Assembly: GCF_019097855.1 (NCBI RefSeq)
Contig: NZ_JAHRGL010000002.1
Location: 142,819 to 206,818 of the forward strand
Direction: 5' to 3'
DNA length: 64,000 bases
From: Geopseudomonas aromaticivorans
Lineage (GTDB): Bacteria; Pseudomonadota; Gammaproteobacteria; Pseudomonadales; Pseudomonadaceae
The position numbers were made by a program, and so were the translations under genes. Numbering within the stretch: position 1 is the stretch's first letter; each line of letters opens with the position of its first letter. This document shows, piece after piece, positions 1 through 9,049 of the stretch. The notes under the pieces were generated by a model, which made no database searches, was not told the DNA's origin, and worked only from the letters and a program-made list of their open reading frames with translations.

Positions 1-2
1 TG

Positions 3-113
<111 letters not shown>

Positions 114-125
114 TCCCCCATCGAG

Positions 126-148
126 CCGGGCCTGCACTGCAGGCCCGG
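126..148 (+). terminator. Hairpin after katG
   Basis: CCGGGCCTGC and GCAGGCCCGG form a perfect 10-bp stem with a 3-base loop, 12 bases past the katG stop. There is no long T-tract, so this is a probable rather than a textbook intrinsic terminator. Confidence 0.6.
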
Positions 149-264
149 TCCGTTCCTGTTCATGCTGCGGGCGTCCGTCGTGAGCGTCTAGGTGCTGCTA
201 TGAGTCGCCGGCTGCCGGGCTGCTGGCATCGTTCTCGCTATCGCCGCCAAGCGGAAACCACCCA

Positions 265-2487
265 TCAGATCGCGCGGGACTTGTCGCCATTTTCCGAGAG
301 CGGCAGCTTGTTTATGGCTCCCTGTGGCTCCGCCGCCGACTCGGTGATGACGCTGAAATCGCTTACTTCGATGGCGCCCCGTCCGTAGCCGAGCAGGTGG
401 AAGGAGAACGCCTTGCGTGACTCGGGGTTATGGAAGGTGAAGTCCATCTGCAGCGGCTTTTCGGGGGTGACCAGCATCTTCGCCGGGATGTCCAGCGGCA
501 CATCCTGCTCGAACTCCTTGGCCTTGAGCAGGATGTAGACTTTCTGTTTCGGGCCAGTCGCGCGCACGGTCAGGCGCACGCGGGTCAGTGAGCCCTTGGG
601 CAGTTCCAGGTACTGGGCACCGATCAGGTTGTCCGTCCAGTCATCCTGGACCTGTGCCTTGAGCCGGATGATGGTCGGGCTGCCGAACTGGTAGAACTGG
701 TTCAGCGAGGTGCGCAGCAACGAGTGATCGAGCGCAGTTGCCTGCGCCAGCATCTGGCGCGCGCGCCGGCCGCCATATTGGCCGAGAAGGGGCGCACGCT
801 CGGCGATGAAGCCTTCACTGGCGTAATACCGACAGCGCTGCTGGAAGTCGCACTCGGTCAGGGTTCCCCGGCCATCGTGATGGCGCAGCATGCCGTTGGT
901 GTAGGACATGATTTCCCGGCCCTGCGGATAGTCGCGGAACAGCGAGCGCCCGCTCAGGGCCTTGGGTGCCGGGAAACCGAAATAGTCGAGTACCGATGCG
1001 CTCAGGTCGACGTGTCCGTAGACCCCGGATTTGATCCTGGGCAACTGGTCCTGCTCGGGGGCCAGCACCAGGCTGAAGCCCCAGGCCGAGGCGAGGCGTA
1101 CGCCGTCGATGCCGTGGGACTCGTCCGAGGTAATGATGACCAAGGTGTCCTTCAATACGCCCTGGCGTTCCAGCTCGGTCAGGAAGCGCCCCAGTGCATC
1201 GTCTAGGTAGCTCACCGCGGCCTGCTTGCGACTCTTGTGGCGTTGCAGATACTCCGCGGGCGCCGAGTAGGGTTGGTGGGTGCCAACCGTCAGCAGGGTG
1301 AGCATCCAGGGTTGCTCCTTGCGGCGCAGCTGCCCGATGTAATCCAGCGCACCTTCGAAGAAGGACCTGTCGTCCTTGCCCCACGGGAAATCCAGGTAGC
1401 CAGGCTTCTTGAACCACTCCAGGCCGCGGGTGGAGTCGAAGCCGATGTGCGGCATGATCCGGTCCTTGGCCATGAACCTGAGGCCCGCGCCCTGCAGATA
1501 GTGCGTGGCGAACCCGCGGCTGCGCAACTGGGCTGGCAGGCAGGCCCGGTTGCGCTGGCTCTGGGTCAGAATCTCGATGCCCTTGGGCGTGCCGTTGTCG
1601 AGCTTGTCGTAGTCGCCGCAGAGCATCGCGTACAGGCCGCGAATGGTCTGGTGGCTGTGCAGCACGTAGTCAGGGGTGTTCATGCCGCGCTCGGCCCAGG
1701 CGCTCAGGTGGGGCATCAGGTTTTCACGGTAGCTGCTGTTCAGGGCCTGGCGGTTCGCGCCGATGTAGGCGCCCGGAATGCCTTCGAGGACGACGATCAG
1801 TACGTTGCGCGAGCGTCCCGGGGCTGGCAGCAGTTTTTGTCCGTTCAGGTCGAGGCGGGTAAGCCCCTCCGTCGGCGGGGGGATATCCGCGCTATCGCCC
1901 ACCAGCCACTCCTCGAGACGCAGCTGGGCATTGCCAACGCCCGCCGCCAGCCATTGGTGCGGGAGGTTGAACAGCTGCCACGGCTCCGCCGTGCCGGACC
2001 GCAGCTGCTGCATGCCGGCGTGTGCCAACAGCAGCGCTAGCGGGAGCAACCAGGCATGGCGATGCAGGCGTGGCGACGGTTGCGAGCGGCCGGTCCATTG
2101 GCTGGCCAGCCAGAGGGTCAGCCCGATCGACAGGGCTGCGACAACCCACGGGTGGGCAAGGCTGCCGGCGGCGGAGCTGGCCATGAACTGCGGATCGCCG
2201 AGGTACTGCAGGTCTGCCGCATCCGGCAGCCGGCCTACGGCGCTGACCAGTTCGACGGCCGCCACCGTGAGCAGGGCCCACGCCACCAGCACCGGCAAGG
2301 CCAGCCACCAGGGGCGGCGGTACAGCAGCACGATCATCAGGCTGGCAATGCAGAGGTCCGACAGGTAACCGAGAGGGTCGGACCAGCCGAGGGCAGGGCG
2401 CATGCACAACGGAACTGCGAGCACCAGACCGGACAGGCTGGCGAGGGGGGCGTGCGGATGGTGCAGGCAGCGCGGGATGATGTTCAC
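265..2487 (-). CDS. LtaS-like membrane sulfatase-fold enzyme (phosphoglycerol/phosphoethanolamine transferase family)
   Basis: A 740-residue protein with about five membrane segments in residues 15-160, then a periplasmic alkaline-phosphatase/sulfatase-fold domain (about 225-520). Visible motifs are VLIVVLEG (metal-binding Glu), SHQTIRG (candidate nucleophile Thr), GTHQPY and SDESHG (metal ligands). Family members move glycerol phosphate or phosphoethanolamine onto envelope glycans or lipids, but the substrate here cannot be read from sequence. Residues about 580-720 form an extra, probably beta-rich, C-terminal part not found in minimal LtaS. The start is GTG; no clear ribosome binding site precedes it, so an internal ATG at 2403 is possible but would remove the first membrane segment. 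It stands alone between katG and topB. Confidence 0.8.
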   Translation of the reverse strand: MNIIPRCLHHPHAPLASLSGLVLAVPLCMRPALGWSDPLGYLSDLCIASLMIVLLYRRPWWLALPVLVAWALLTVAAVELVSAVGRLPDAADLQYLGDPQFMASSAAGSLAHPWVVAALSIGLTLWLASQWTGRSQPSPRLHRHAWLLPLALLLAHAGMQQLRSGTAEPWQLFNLPHQWLAAGVGNAQLRLEEWLVGDSADIPPPTEGLTRLDLNGQKLLPAPGRSRNVLIVVLEGIPGAYIGANRQALNSSYRENLMPHLSAWAERGMNTPDYVLHSHQTIRGLYAMLCGDYDKLDNGTPKGIEILTQSQRNRACLPAQLRSRGFATHYLQGAGLRFMAKDRIMPHIGFDSTRGLEWFKKPGYLDFPWGKDDRSFFEGALDYIGQLRRKEQPWMLTLLTVGTHQPYSAPAEYLQRHKSRKQAAVSYLDDALGRFLTELERQGVLKDTLVIITSDESHGIDGVRLASAWGFSLVLAPEQDQLPRIKSGVYGHVDLSASVLDYFGFPAPKALSGRSLFRDYPQGREIMSYTNGMLRHHDGRGTLTECDFQQRCRYYASEGFIAERAPLLGQYGGRRARQMLAQATALDHSLLRTSLNQFYQFGSPTIIRLKAQVQDDWTDNLIGAQYLELPKGSLTRVRLTVRATGPKQKVYILLKAKEFEQDVPLDIPAKMLVTPEKPLQMDFTFHNPESRKAFSFHLLGYGRGAIEVSDFSVITESAAEPQGAINKLPLSENGDKSRAI

Positions 2488-2711
2488 GAGGAAACCGTCA
2501 CGCCATCAGAGGTTCATGAAACCATGCTAGCTGGTAACGCACATCTTTTTGGGCAACGTCGGCCCCCGAAAGTTCGTGGGCCAAATCCGCGGACATGGTC
2601 GCAGCAGACGCAATTGGCCGGTGCCGTCTGCAACCGCTCAGGCCGCTGGGGAACCGCAGCTCCGAAGCCCCTGGGTGTGCACCTTTGCGGGAGCAACGGG
2701 GTGGATTTTTT

Positions 2712-4670
2712 CTAGGTCCGCTCCGACCTTGAGGTGGCAGTTCGCCTCGCCGTCTTGCCGCCGGCCTTGCGCGGAGCGTTCTTGCGCGGCTTGCCCTTCC
2801 AGGCCGGTTTGCCCCCCGTCGCACCGGCCGGGGCGCCGCTGATGGTCAGGCGCAGGCCGGCGCAGCGCTCGACCAGTTTGCTCATCCACGCCGACTGCTT
2901 GGCGACGAACTCCTCCAGCGGCATCTCGCCGCTCTGCACCATATCCAGCGCCTGCTCCCAGATCGCCGTGGTACCGGGATCGGCGATCGGCCTGGGCACG
3001 GCGTCGATTAGGCTGAACGCCGCGGGGGTGGCGGCCAGCGCCTTGCCCTGCTTGGTGAGATAGCCGCGATCAAGCAGACCCTGGATGATCCCGGCGCGGG
3101 TCGCCTCGGTGCCGATGCCGGTGGTGTCCTTGAGCTTCTGCTTGAGGCGCGGATCGTCGACCAGCTTGGCGACGTTCTTCATCGCCTTGATCAGGTCGCC
3201 CTCGGTGAACGGTTTGGGCGGCTGGGTCTGCAGGTCCTTGAGGGTCACCTCGTGCACTGCACAGTCCTCGCCCTCGCGCAATGCCGGCAGCGCCTGCGGC
3301 TCGGGCGCCTCGCGGCCCCTGGTCGGCGTCAGTGCTTCCGGCAGCGCACGGCGCCAGCCGGGCTCGACGATCACCTTGCCCACCGCGCGCAGCGCCTGGC
3401 CGGCGCAGGCGAAGTCGGCCTGGGTGCGGTCGTACTCGTGGTTGGGCAGGAACTGCGCCAGGTAGCGGGCGCGGATCAGGGTGTAGACGGCGCGCTGCTT
3501 GCCGACCAGACGGTCGAGCTCCTTGGCGGCGACGGTGGGGATGATGCCGTGGTGGGCACTGACCTTGGCGTCGCTCCAGGCCCGCGAGCGGCGCTGGGCG
3601 TCGAGGTGCGGCATCAATGCGGCCAGCGCCGGATCGGCCTTGGCCAGTGCGGCGAGGATTCCTGACGCCTCGCCGTGCTGGCTGAGCGGCAGGTAGCCGC
3701 AGTCGCTGCGCGGGTAGGTGATGACCTTGTGCGTTTCGTACAGCGCCTGGGCGATGTCGAGGGTTTCCTGGGCGCCGAGGCCGAGCTTCTTCGAGCAGAC
3801 TTCCTGCAGGGTACCGAGATCGAACGGCAGCGGCGCCGCCTCGCGCATGCGCTCGGTCTGCAGCTTGACCAGCCGCGCGCTGGCGGCACGGCGCATGGCC
3901 TCGGCGGCGTCACGCGCCAGCTCCGGCTTCAGGCAGCGGCCCTGCTCGTCGCAGGCGTCCTCCGGGGCGCGCCACTGGGCGCTGAAGGCCGTGCCGTCGG
4001 CTAGCAGCTGCACGTCGATGGCCCAGAACGGCACCGGCACGAAGTCGGCGATGCTGCGGTCGCGGTCCACCACCAGGCGCAGGGTCGGCGTCTGCACACG
4101 ACCCACCGGCAGCACGCCCTGATAGCCGGACTGGCGGCCGAGCAGGGTGAACAGCCGGCTCATGTTCATGCCGATCAGCCAGTCGGCGCGCGAGCGGCCC
4201 AGCGCGGCGTGGTAGAGATTGAAGGTCTCGGCGCCCGGCTTGAGCGCCGCCAGTGCCTTGCGAATCGACGCATCGTCCAGCGCCGACAGCCACAGCCGGC
4301 GGATCGGCCCGCGATAGCGGCAATGCTCCACCAGCTCGCGGGCGATCATCTCGCCCTCGCGGTCGGCGTCGGTGGCGATCACCAGCTCGCGGCACTCGCC
4401 GAGCAGGCGCTTGACCGCCTTGAACTGGCTGGCGGTCTTCGGCTTGACCAGCATCTTCCACTGCGCGGGGACGATGGGCAGATCCTTGAGGTCCCAGCGC
4501 TTGTAGCGGGCGTCGTAGGCGTCCGGCGGCGCGGTTTCCAGCAGGTGGCCGATGCACCAGGTCACCGTCACGTCGGTGCCCAGCCAGCAGCAGTCGCCGC
4601 GCCGGCTGGCGCCGAGCACCTTGGCGATGTCCTTGGCCTGGGAGGGTTTTTCGCAGAGGAAGAGGCGCAT
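2712..4670 (-). CDS. topB: DNA topoisomerase III
   Basis: A 652-residue type IA topoisomerase that passes single strands to decatenate DNA and resolve recombination or replication intermediates. The N-terminus MRLFLCEKPSQAKDIAKVLG gives the Toprim Glu7, and DADREGE (101-107) supplies the acidic Mg2+ cluster. ITYPRSD carries the catalytic tyrosine at about Tyr319. The C-terminus is a short Lys/Arg-rich tail rather than zinc fingers, as usual for TopB. Length matches the family. It is a single gene transcribed away from the neighbouring diguanylate cyclase. A LexA-type palindrome lies 69 bases upstream of its start, suggesting SOS control. Confidence 0.95.
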   Translation of the reverse strand: MRLFLCEKPSQAKDIAKVLGASRRGDCCWLGTDVTVTWCIGHLLETAPPDAYDARYKRWDLKDLPIVPAQWKMLVKPKTASQFKAVKRLLGECRELVIATDADREGEMIARELVEHCRYRGPIRRLWLSALDDASIRKALAALKPGAETFNLYHAALGRSRADWLIGMNMSRLFTLLGRQSGYQGVLPVGRVQTPTLRLVVDRDRSIADFVPVPFWAIDVQLLADGTAFSAQWRAPEDACDEQGRCLKPELARDAAEAMRRAASARLVKLQTERMREAAPLPFDLGTLQEVCSKKLGLGAQETLDIAQALYETHKVITYPRSDCGYLPLSQHGEASGILAALAKADPALAALMPHLDAQRRSRAWSDAKVSAHHGIIPTVAAKELDRLVGKQRAVYTLIRARYLAQFLPNHEYDRTQADFACAGQALRAVGKVIVEPGWRRALPEALTPTRGREAPEPQALPALREGEDCAVHEVTLKDLQTQPPKPFTEGDLIKAMKNVAKLVDDPRLKQKLKDTTGIGTEATRAGIIQGLLDRGYLTKQGKALAATPAAFSLIDAVPRPIADPGTTAIWEQALDMVQSGEMPLEEFVAKQSAWMSKLVERCAGLRLTISGAPAGATGGKPAWKGKPRKNAPRKAGGKTARRTATSRSERT

Positions 4671-4738
4671 GCTTGCCGTGATCCGGAGGGGTGATGCTGC
4701 ACAGGATGGGGAGAAATGGACGTGCGGGCAAGGTTTGT

Positions 4739-4754
4739 CTGTATGTGTGTACAG
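4739..4754. promoter_or_regulatory. Candidate LexA (SOS) box
   Basis: The 16-mer CTGTATGTGTGTACAG fits CTG-N10-CAG and is close to the gamma-proteobacterial LexA consensus CTGTATATATATACAG. It lies between divergent topB (start 4670) and the diguanylate cyclase (start 4940). Distance favours topB. Motif match only. Confidence 0.6.
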
Positions 4755-4851
4755 TCTTGGTGCGCTGGCCAGACAACCTCAGGGAGCAGACGGTCGGGTT
4801 TTCCACGCAAGCAGGGTCAATCCGCGCGCAAGAAATCGGTCCTTGCCAAGC

Positions 4852-4870
4852 GCATGGCGTATTGCCATGC
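4852..4870. repeat. Inverted repeat upstream of diguanylate cyclase
   Basis: GCATGGC and GCCATGC are perfect 7-bp arms around GTATT, 70 bases before the cyclase start. It could be an operator; no family assignment is possible. Confidence 0.3.
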
Positions 4871-4939
4871 CGTGATCGAGCCAGCCATGATGATGAAATG
4901 TAGTTGCAGGTGTTCGTACAGGATCTGAAGAGCAGTCGG

Positions 4940-7147
4940 ATGAAGCGATTATGGCAATGCCACGCGATACTTTTATTGGGACTGCTTTCGGTATTCGGTC
5001 TGGCCTGGGGGCAGGCGTTAGAGCTGACCGATGAAGAGCAGGCCTTTGTCAGCAGCCATCCGACCATCCGGGTGGCCAATGACAAACACTACGCGCCCTT
5101 TGACTTCTATGAAAATGGCAAACCCCAAGGCTACAGCGTGGAGTTGATCGAACTCCTGCTGACGAAAATGGGGTTCAAGGTGGAGTTTGTCAGCCATGAC
5201 GAATGGAACGATAGCATCCGCGATATCCAGGCTGGCCGTATCGATGTACTGACCTCCGTGCAGCTTACGGAAACCGACTCCCAATATCTGCTCTTCAGCA
5301 ATCCGTATCTCCGGGCGCGAGAGGTCATTCTCAAGCGCAGTGGGGACCAGTCGATCCACAGCGCCAATGACCTGCAGGGCAAGATAGTGGCCATGCCGCG
5401 TGGCTACGACTATCTGAATGTGCTGCGCAATCGCGATGTGGATTTCCAGCATCTGGTGGTGGCAAACATGCAGGAGGCCGTCGATGCCGTGGCCCGAGGC
5501 AAGGCGGATGCGACCATGGAAGCCGAGTTGGTGCTGCAGCACATCATCACGACCCAGGGGTACACGGACCTGGAGATGGTGTACCGGGTTTTTGGTCAAG
5601 AGTACGAGAACTTCTATAACTGCCATTTTGGCGTGCAACATGACCTGCCGATATTGCGGGCGCTGATCAACAAGGCCTTGATCGGCCTGTCTATGGAGGA
5701 GCGCAACAGGCTCTACCTGAAATGGTTTGGCAAGTCGCTGGGCCTGGAGGTGGATCCTGCGCAAACAGCCTGGCAGCTGACGCCAGACGAGCAGGATTTC
5801 GTGCGCAGCAAGAGTGCGCTATCGGTCTGCGTATTGCCCAACTGGTCGCCACTGACCTCGATGAGCCCGGCTGGTGTACACGAGGGCGTACTGATCGATC
5901 TCCTTGGGTTGTTGAACGGGAATCTCAAGCTGCCACTGGTTTTCCGTGGCGCCGCCAACGAACACCAGGCCAAGCAGTTGCTGGGGGCGGGGCAGTGTGA
6001 CCTGGCGGTGTTGCCGCAAGGGCAGACCGAGAGCGCCGACCAACTGACCTGGACCAAGCCGTTGCTGTCTTTGCCCTATGTGCTGGCTGCGCGGAGCGGC
6101 CAGTTGTTCGTGTCGAGCCTGAAGGAGGTGGAGGACCAGAGCTTTGCAGTGATACGCGATGAGGCCCTGCTGATGCGGCTCCGTCTCTTGTACCCACACC
6201 TCGACATGCGTCTGGTGGACAGTGCCGACGAGGGCATCGAGCTGTTGCGTTCAGGCGAGGTATTTGGATACATCGACACCTCGCTGGCCGTTGCTTCAGC
6301 CATTCAGAAAGCCATGGTGGGCAATGTGAAGATTGTGGGAAAAGCGCCCTACGACCTGAATGTTGCACTGGCTGCCAAACGTGACGATGTGCTGCTGCAT
6401 GCGGTGATGCAAAAGTCCATCGATGCCGTGCCCGATGCTGCGCAACGCGGGGTGATGAATCAGTGGATGTCCGTGCGCTCGGAGATTGGCATCGACTACT
6501 CCCTCGTCTGGCGGATCGGCTTGGGGGCTGCCGTCCTGCTCGCCTTGACCCTGGCCTGGAGCTTGACCATCCATGCCTCGCGCAAGCGCACCCAGTATGC
6601 GCTGGCGCAGCTGCACCATGCGCAAGGGCAGCTGGAAAAACAGAACCAGCAACTTGCCAGGGTATCGGTGACCGATCACCTCACGGGGGTGTTCAACCGT
6701 GTGCGACTGGATCAGGTCCTGGCTGACTCCCTGAGTGAGGCCGTGCGCAGCGGCAAAGAGTTCGCGGTGATTATCTTGGATCTGGATTATTTCAAGAGGG
6801 TAAACGACACCTTCGGGCATCAGGGAGGAGATCGGGTTCTGGTTGCAGTGGTCAACCTGCTGTCGCAGTGCATACGGAAAGCCGATGTACTGGGTCGTTG
6901 GGGCGGCGAAGAGTTCATGATCATCTGTCCGGATGGCGATTTGGCCGGCGCGACGCACCTCGCCCAGAAATTGCGGCATGCCATCGAGCAATACGAGTTT
7001 CCGGAGGCCGGCCGAGTGACGGCAAGTTTGGGGGTGTCAGCCTATCAACCCGGCGACACGGTAAATGTCCTCGTTGGGCGGGCCGATGGCGCGCTTTATC
7101 TGGCCAAGAACAATGGGCGGAATCGGGTAGAAAGCAGCCCTGGGTAG
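4940..7147 (+). CDS. Diguanylate cyclase with tandem periplasmic solute-binding domains
   Basis: A 735-residue sensor. A signal peptide or N-terminal membrane anchor (MKRLWQCHAILLLGLLSVFG) is followed by two SBP_bac_3 (amino-acid-binding-like) domains at about 25-250 and 275-500. A membrane helix around 530-550, a short coiled linker and a C-terminal GGDEF domain complete it. The active-site loop is GGEEF and the inhibitory RxxD site is present as RKAD five residues before it, so the enzyme should make cyclic di-GMP and be product-inhibited. The likely role is to couple an extracytoplasmic ligand to cyclic di-GMP level. The start at 4940 was chosen because it begins the hydrophobic leader; an upstream in-frame ATG at 4904 would add 12 polar residues. 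Confidence 0.88.
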   Translation: MKRLWQCHAILLLGLLSVFGLAWGQALELTDEEQAFVSSHPTIRVANDKHYAPFDFYENGKPQGYSVELIELLLTKMGFKVEFVSHDEWNDSIRDIQAGRIDVLTSVQLTETDSQYLLFSNPYLRAREVILKRSGDQSIHSANDLQGKIVAMPRGYDYLNVLRNRDVDFQHLVVANMQEAVDAVARGKADATMEAELVLQHIITTQGYTDLEMVYRVFGQEYENFYNCHFGVQHDLPILRALINKALIGLSMEERNRLYLKWFGKSLGLEVDPAQTAWQLTPDEQDFVRSKSALSVCVLPNWSPLTSMSPAGVHEGVLIDLLGLLNGNLKLPLVFRGAANEHQAKQLLGAGQCDLAVLPQGQTESADQLTWTKPLLSLPYVLAARSGQLFVSSLKEVEDQSFAVIRDEALLMRLRLLYPHLDMRLVDSADEGIELLRSGEVFGYIDTSLAVASAIQKAMVGNVKIVGKAPYDLNVALAAKRDDVLLHAVMQKSIDAVPDAAQRGVMNQWMSVRSEIGIDYSLVWRIGLGAAVLLALTLAWSLTIHASRKRTQYALAQLHHAQGQLEKQNQQLARVSVTDHLTGVFNRVRLDQVLADSLSEAVRSGKEFAVIILDLDYFKRVNDTFGHQGGDRVLVAVVNLLSQCIRKADVLGRWGGEEFMIICPDGDLAGATHLAQKLRHAIEQYEFPEAGRVTASLGVSAYQPGDTVNVLVGRADGALYLAKNNGRNRVESSPG

Positions 7148-7276
7148 TTTCTCCCTATTCAAGCCGAGCGTGGCAGGAGATGGCCGCCGGTGCTGGCGTC
7201 TTTGCGCACAGCAAGGGACGCTGCGCGGGAAGGGCTGTTATAAGCTGCGTCATTCATCCCCACGCGAGGAGCATCC

Positions 7277-8248
7277 ATGGGTCAGGTCGTTGCCGCCGCG
7301 GTCTATCACCAGGGCCGTAAAGTTGCCGATATCAGCCTCGAGGAAGGTCGCCATTGGGCCGCCAAGCCCGGGCATGTGGTCTGGATCGGCCTGCGCGACC
7401 CCGACAGCAGCCAGCTGAGCTGCCTGCAGCAGCAATTCAACCTGCATGAACTGGCCATGGAAGACGCCATCGCCCGGCACACCCGGCCGAAGCTGGAAAC
7501 CTTCGGCGATGCGCTGTTCATGGTGGTGTACTCGCCGATTCGGGTCGACGGCCGCCTGGAGTTCGTTGAAACCCAGTTGTTCGCCGGCAAGGGATACGTG
7601 ATCAGTGCCCGCTACGGCGACTCGGCGCCTTACTCCAGCGTGCGCCAGCGTTGCGAGGCGCGTCCGGTGCTGCTGGCTAATGGCGAGGATTTCGTGCTCT
7701 ACGCCTTGCTCAGCTTCGTCATCGAGAACTACCGGCCGCTGCTGGACGGCATGTTCGGCGAACTGGAGGAGATCGACCAGACCGTCCACAGCCGCCCGCT
7801 GGGTCCGGTCGACGTCGAGCGCATTTCCAGCCTGCGCCGCGACCTGCTGCGTCTGCGCCGGCAGATCGCGCCCATGGCGGAGATCTGCCGCGAGCTGCAG
7901 CAGCTGGAATTCCCGTTCATCGACAAGCCCATGCGCCCGTATTTTCGCGACATCGCGATCCACGTCAGCCGCCTGCAGGAAGACCTCACCGGCCAGCGTG
8001 AGATGGCCGACCACGCCATCGAAATCGGCCTGCTGTTGGAGTCGTCGCGACAGAGCGTGGTGCAGCGCAAGTTCGCCGCCTGGGCCGCGATCCTGGCCTT
8101 TCCCACCGCGGTCGCCGGCATCTACGGGATGAATTTCGAGCACATGCCGGAGCTGACCTGGCAGTACGGCTACTTCGGTATCCTCGGCGTCATCGGCCTC
8201 GGTTGCTGCGGGCTGTATGCCAACTTCAAGCGCATGGGCTGGCTGTAA
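7277..8248 (+). CDS. CorA-family divalent metal ion transporter
   Basis: A 323-residue CorA/ZntB-type protein: a long cytoplasmic N-terminal domain with helical hairpins (about 1-255) and two C-terminal membrane helices. The hallmark YGMNFEHMP sits at the end of the first helix and forms the selectivity loop of the pentameric channel. Family members carry Mg2+, Co2+, Ni2+ or Zn2+. The GMN motif favours Mg2+/Co2+, but sequence alone does not fix the ion. A GAGGAG ribosome binding site precedes the ATG. It is a single gene, not operonic with its neighbours, and may be a paralogue of the housekeeping corA. Confidence 0.88.
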   Translation: MGQVVAAAVYHQGRKVADISLEEGRHWAAKPGHVVWIGLRDPDSSQLSCLQQQFNLHELAMEDAIARHTRPKLETFGDALFMVVYSPIRVDGRLEFVETQLFAGKGYVISARYGDSAPYSSVRQRCEARPVLLANGEDFVLYALLSFVIENYRPLLDGMFGELEEIDQTVHSRPLGPVDVERISSLRRDLLRLRRQIAPMAEICRELQQLEFPFIDKPMRPYFRDIAIHVSRLQEDLTGQREMADHAIEIGLLLESSRQSVVQRKFAAWAAILAFPTAVAGIYGMNFEHMPELTWQYGYFGILGVIGLGCCGLYANFKRMGWL

Positions 8249-8364
8249 GTTCCCGCCGCAGGCTCAACAAGCCCCTCGCGAGGAAAAGGCCTGGGTCACC
8301 GCGGCGACAGGAGCCTGTTGGCCGGCCGGCTATGATCCGCCGCAGCGATCCTGAATGCGGTCGA

Positions 8365-8380
8365 TTCAGTTTCGATTAAG
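8365..8380 (+). promoter_or_regulatory. Candidate BqsR/CarR-type direct-repeat box
   Basis: TTCAG-N6-TTAAG lies 56 bases before the first PepSY gene. The half-sites sit in an 11-base periodic repeat (CGATTCAGTTT / CGATTAAGTTG), as expected for an OmpR-type dimer. The known P. aeruginosa BqsR site is TTAAG-N6-TTAAG, so this differs by one base. Confidence 0.6.
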
Positions 8381-8435
8381 TTGCCTTGGGTAAGGTGAAT
8401 CCATACAAAGCCACTCGCTCCCCAGGAGAATGAAG

Positions 8436-8744
8436 ATGAAAAAACTGACTGCCCTGCTTGCCACCGCCCTGATCGCCGCCACCGCCGGTGTGGCCCAGGC
8501 CCGCGACCTTGGCCCCGACGAGGCGCTGAAACTGCGTGACGCCGGCACCATCCTGTCGTTCGACAAGCTCAATGCCGCCGCCATCGCCAAGCATCCGGGC
8601 GCAACGCTCGGCGAGACCGAGCTGGACGAGGAGTTCGGCCGCTACATCTATCAGGTCGATCTGCTGGATGCCCAGGGCGTACAGTGGGATGTAGAGCTGG
8701 ATGCCAGCAACGCGCAGATCCTCAAGGATCACCAGGACGACTGA
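8436..8744 (+). CDS. Secreted PepSY-domain protein 1
   Basis: A 102-residue protein with a clear signal peptide ([22 protein letters not shown]) and one PepSY domain (roughly 25-98) ending in an acidic KDHQDD tail. PepSY domains are small periplasmic modules often linked to metal-sensing two-component systems. AGGAGA six bases upstream selects this ATG over the one at 8430. It is the first gene of a tightly coupled operon: its stop overlaps the next start. By position it corresponds to the hypothetical PepSY genes ahead of bqsRS/carSR in P. aeruginosa (recalled, not searched). Confidence 0.85.
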   Translation: MKKLTALLATALIAATAGVAQARDLGPDEALKLRDAGTILSFDKLNAAAIAKHPGATLGETELDEEFGRYIYQVDLLDAQGVQWDVELDASNAQILKDHQDD

Positions 8745-9049
8745 TGCCCAAACTCACGCCCTTCATCGCCGTCATGGCACTGTTCATGATCGCCTCGGCC
8801 CAGGCCCGCGATCTCGATCAGGACGAGGCCCTGCGCCTGCGCCAGGAGGGCGTGATCCAGCCGCTGCAGCAACTGCTGCAACCGGTGTTCGACCGCTACC
8901 CCGGCGCGCGAATGTTGGAGGCCGAGCTGGAGCAGGAGGACAATGTCTACGTGTACGAGATCGAGCTGCTGACCGCCGCTGGCGAAGTACGCGAGGTGGA
9001 TCTGGACGCGGTCAGCGGCCGCCTGCTGAAGGACGAGGAAGACGACTGA
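8744..9049 (+). CDS. Secreted PepSY-domain protein 2
   Basis: A 101-residue paralogue of the preceding gene with a signal peptide ([21 protein letters not shown]), a PepSY domain and an acidic KDEEDD end. Both share the ARDL..DEAL.LR segment at the start of the mature protein. The stop of the first gene and this start overlap (TGATG), and the same coupling recurs with the response regulator at 9049. The two copies look like a tandem duplication. The strongly acidic C-termini fit cation binding, which is inference. Confidence 0.85.
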   Translation: MPKLTPFIAVMALFMIASAQARDLDQDEALRLRQEGVIQPLQQLLQPVFDRYPGARMLEAELEQEDNVYVYEIELLTAAGEVREVDLDAVSGRLLKDEEDD

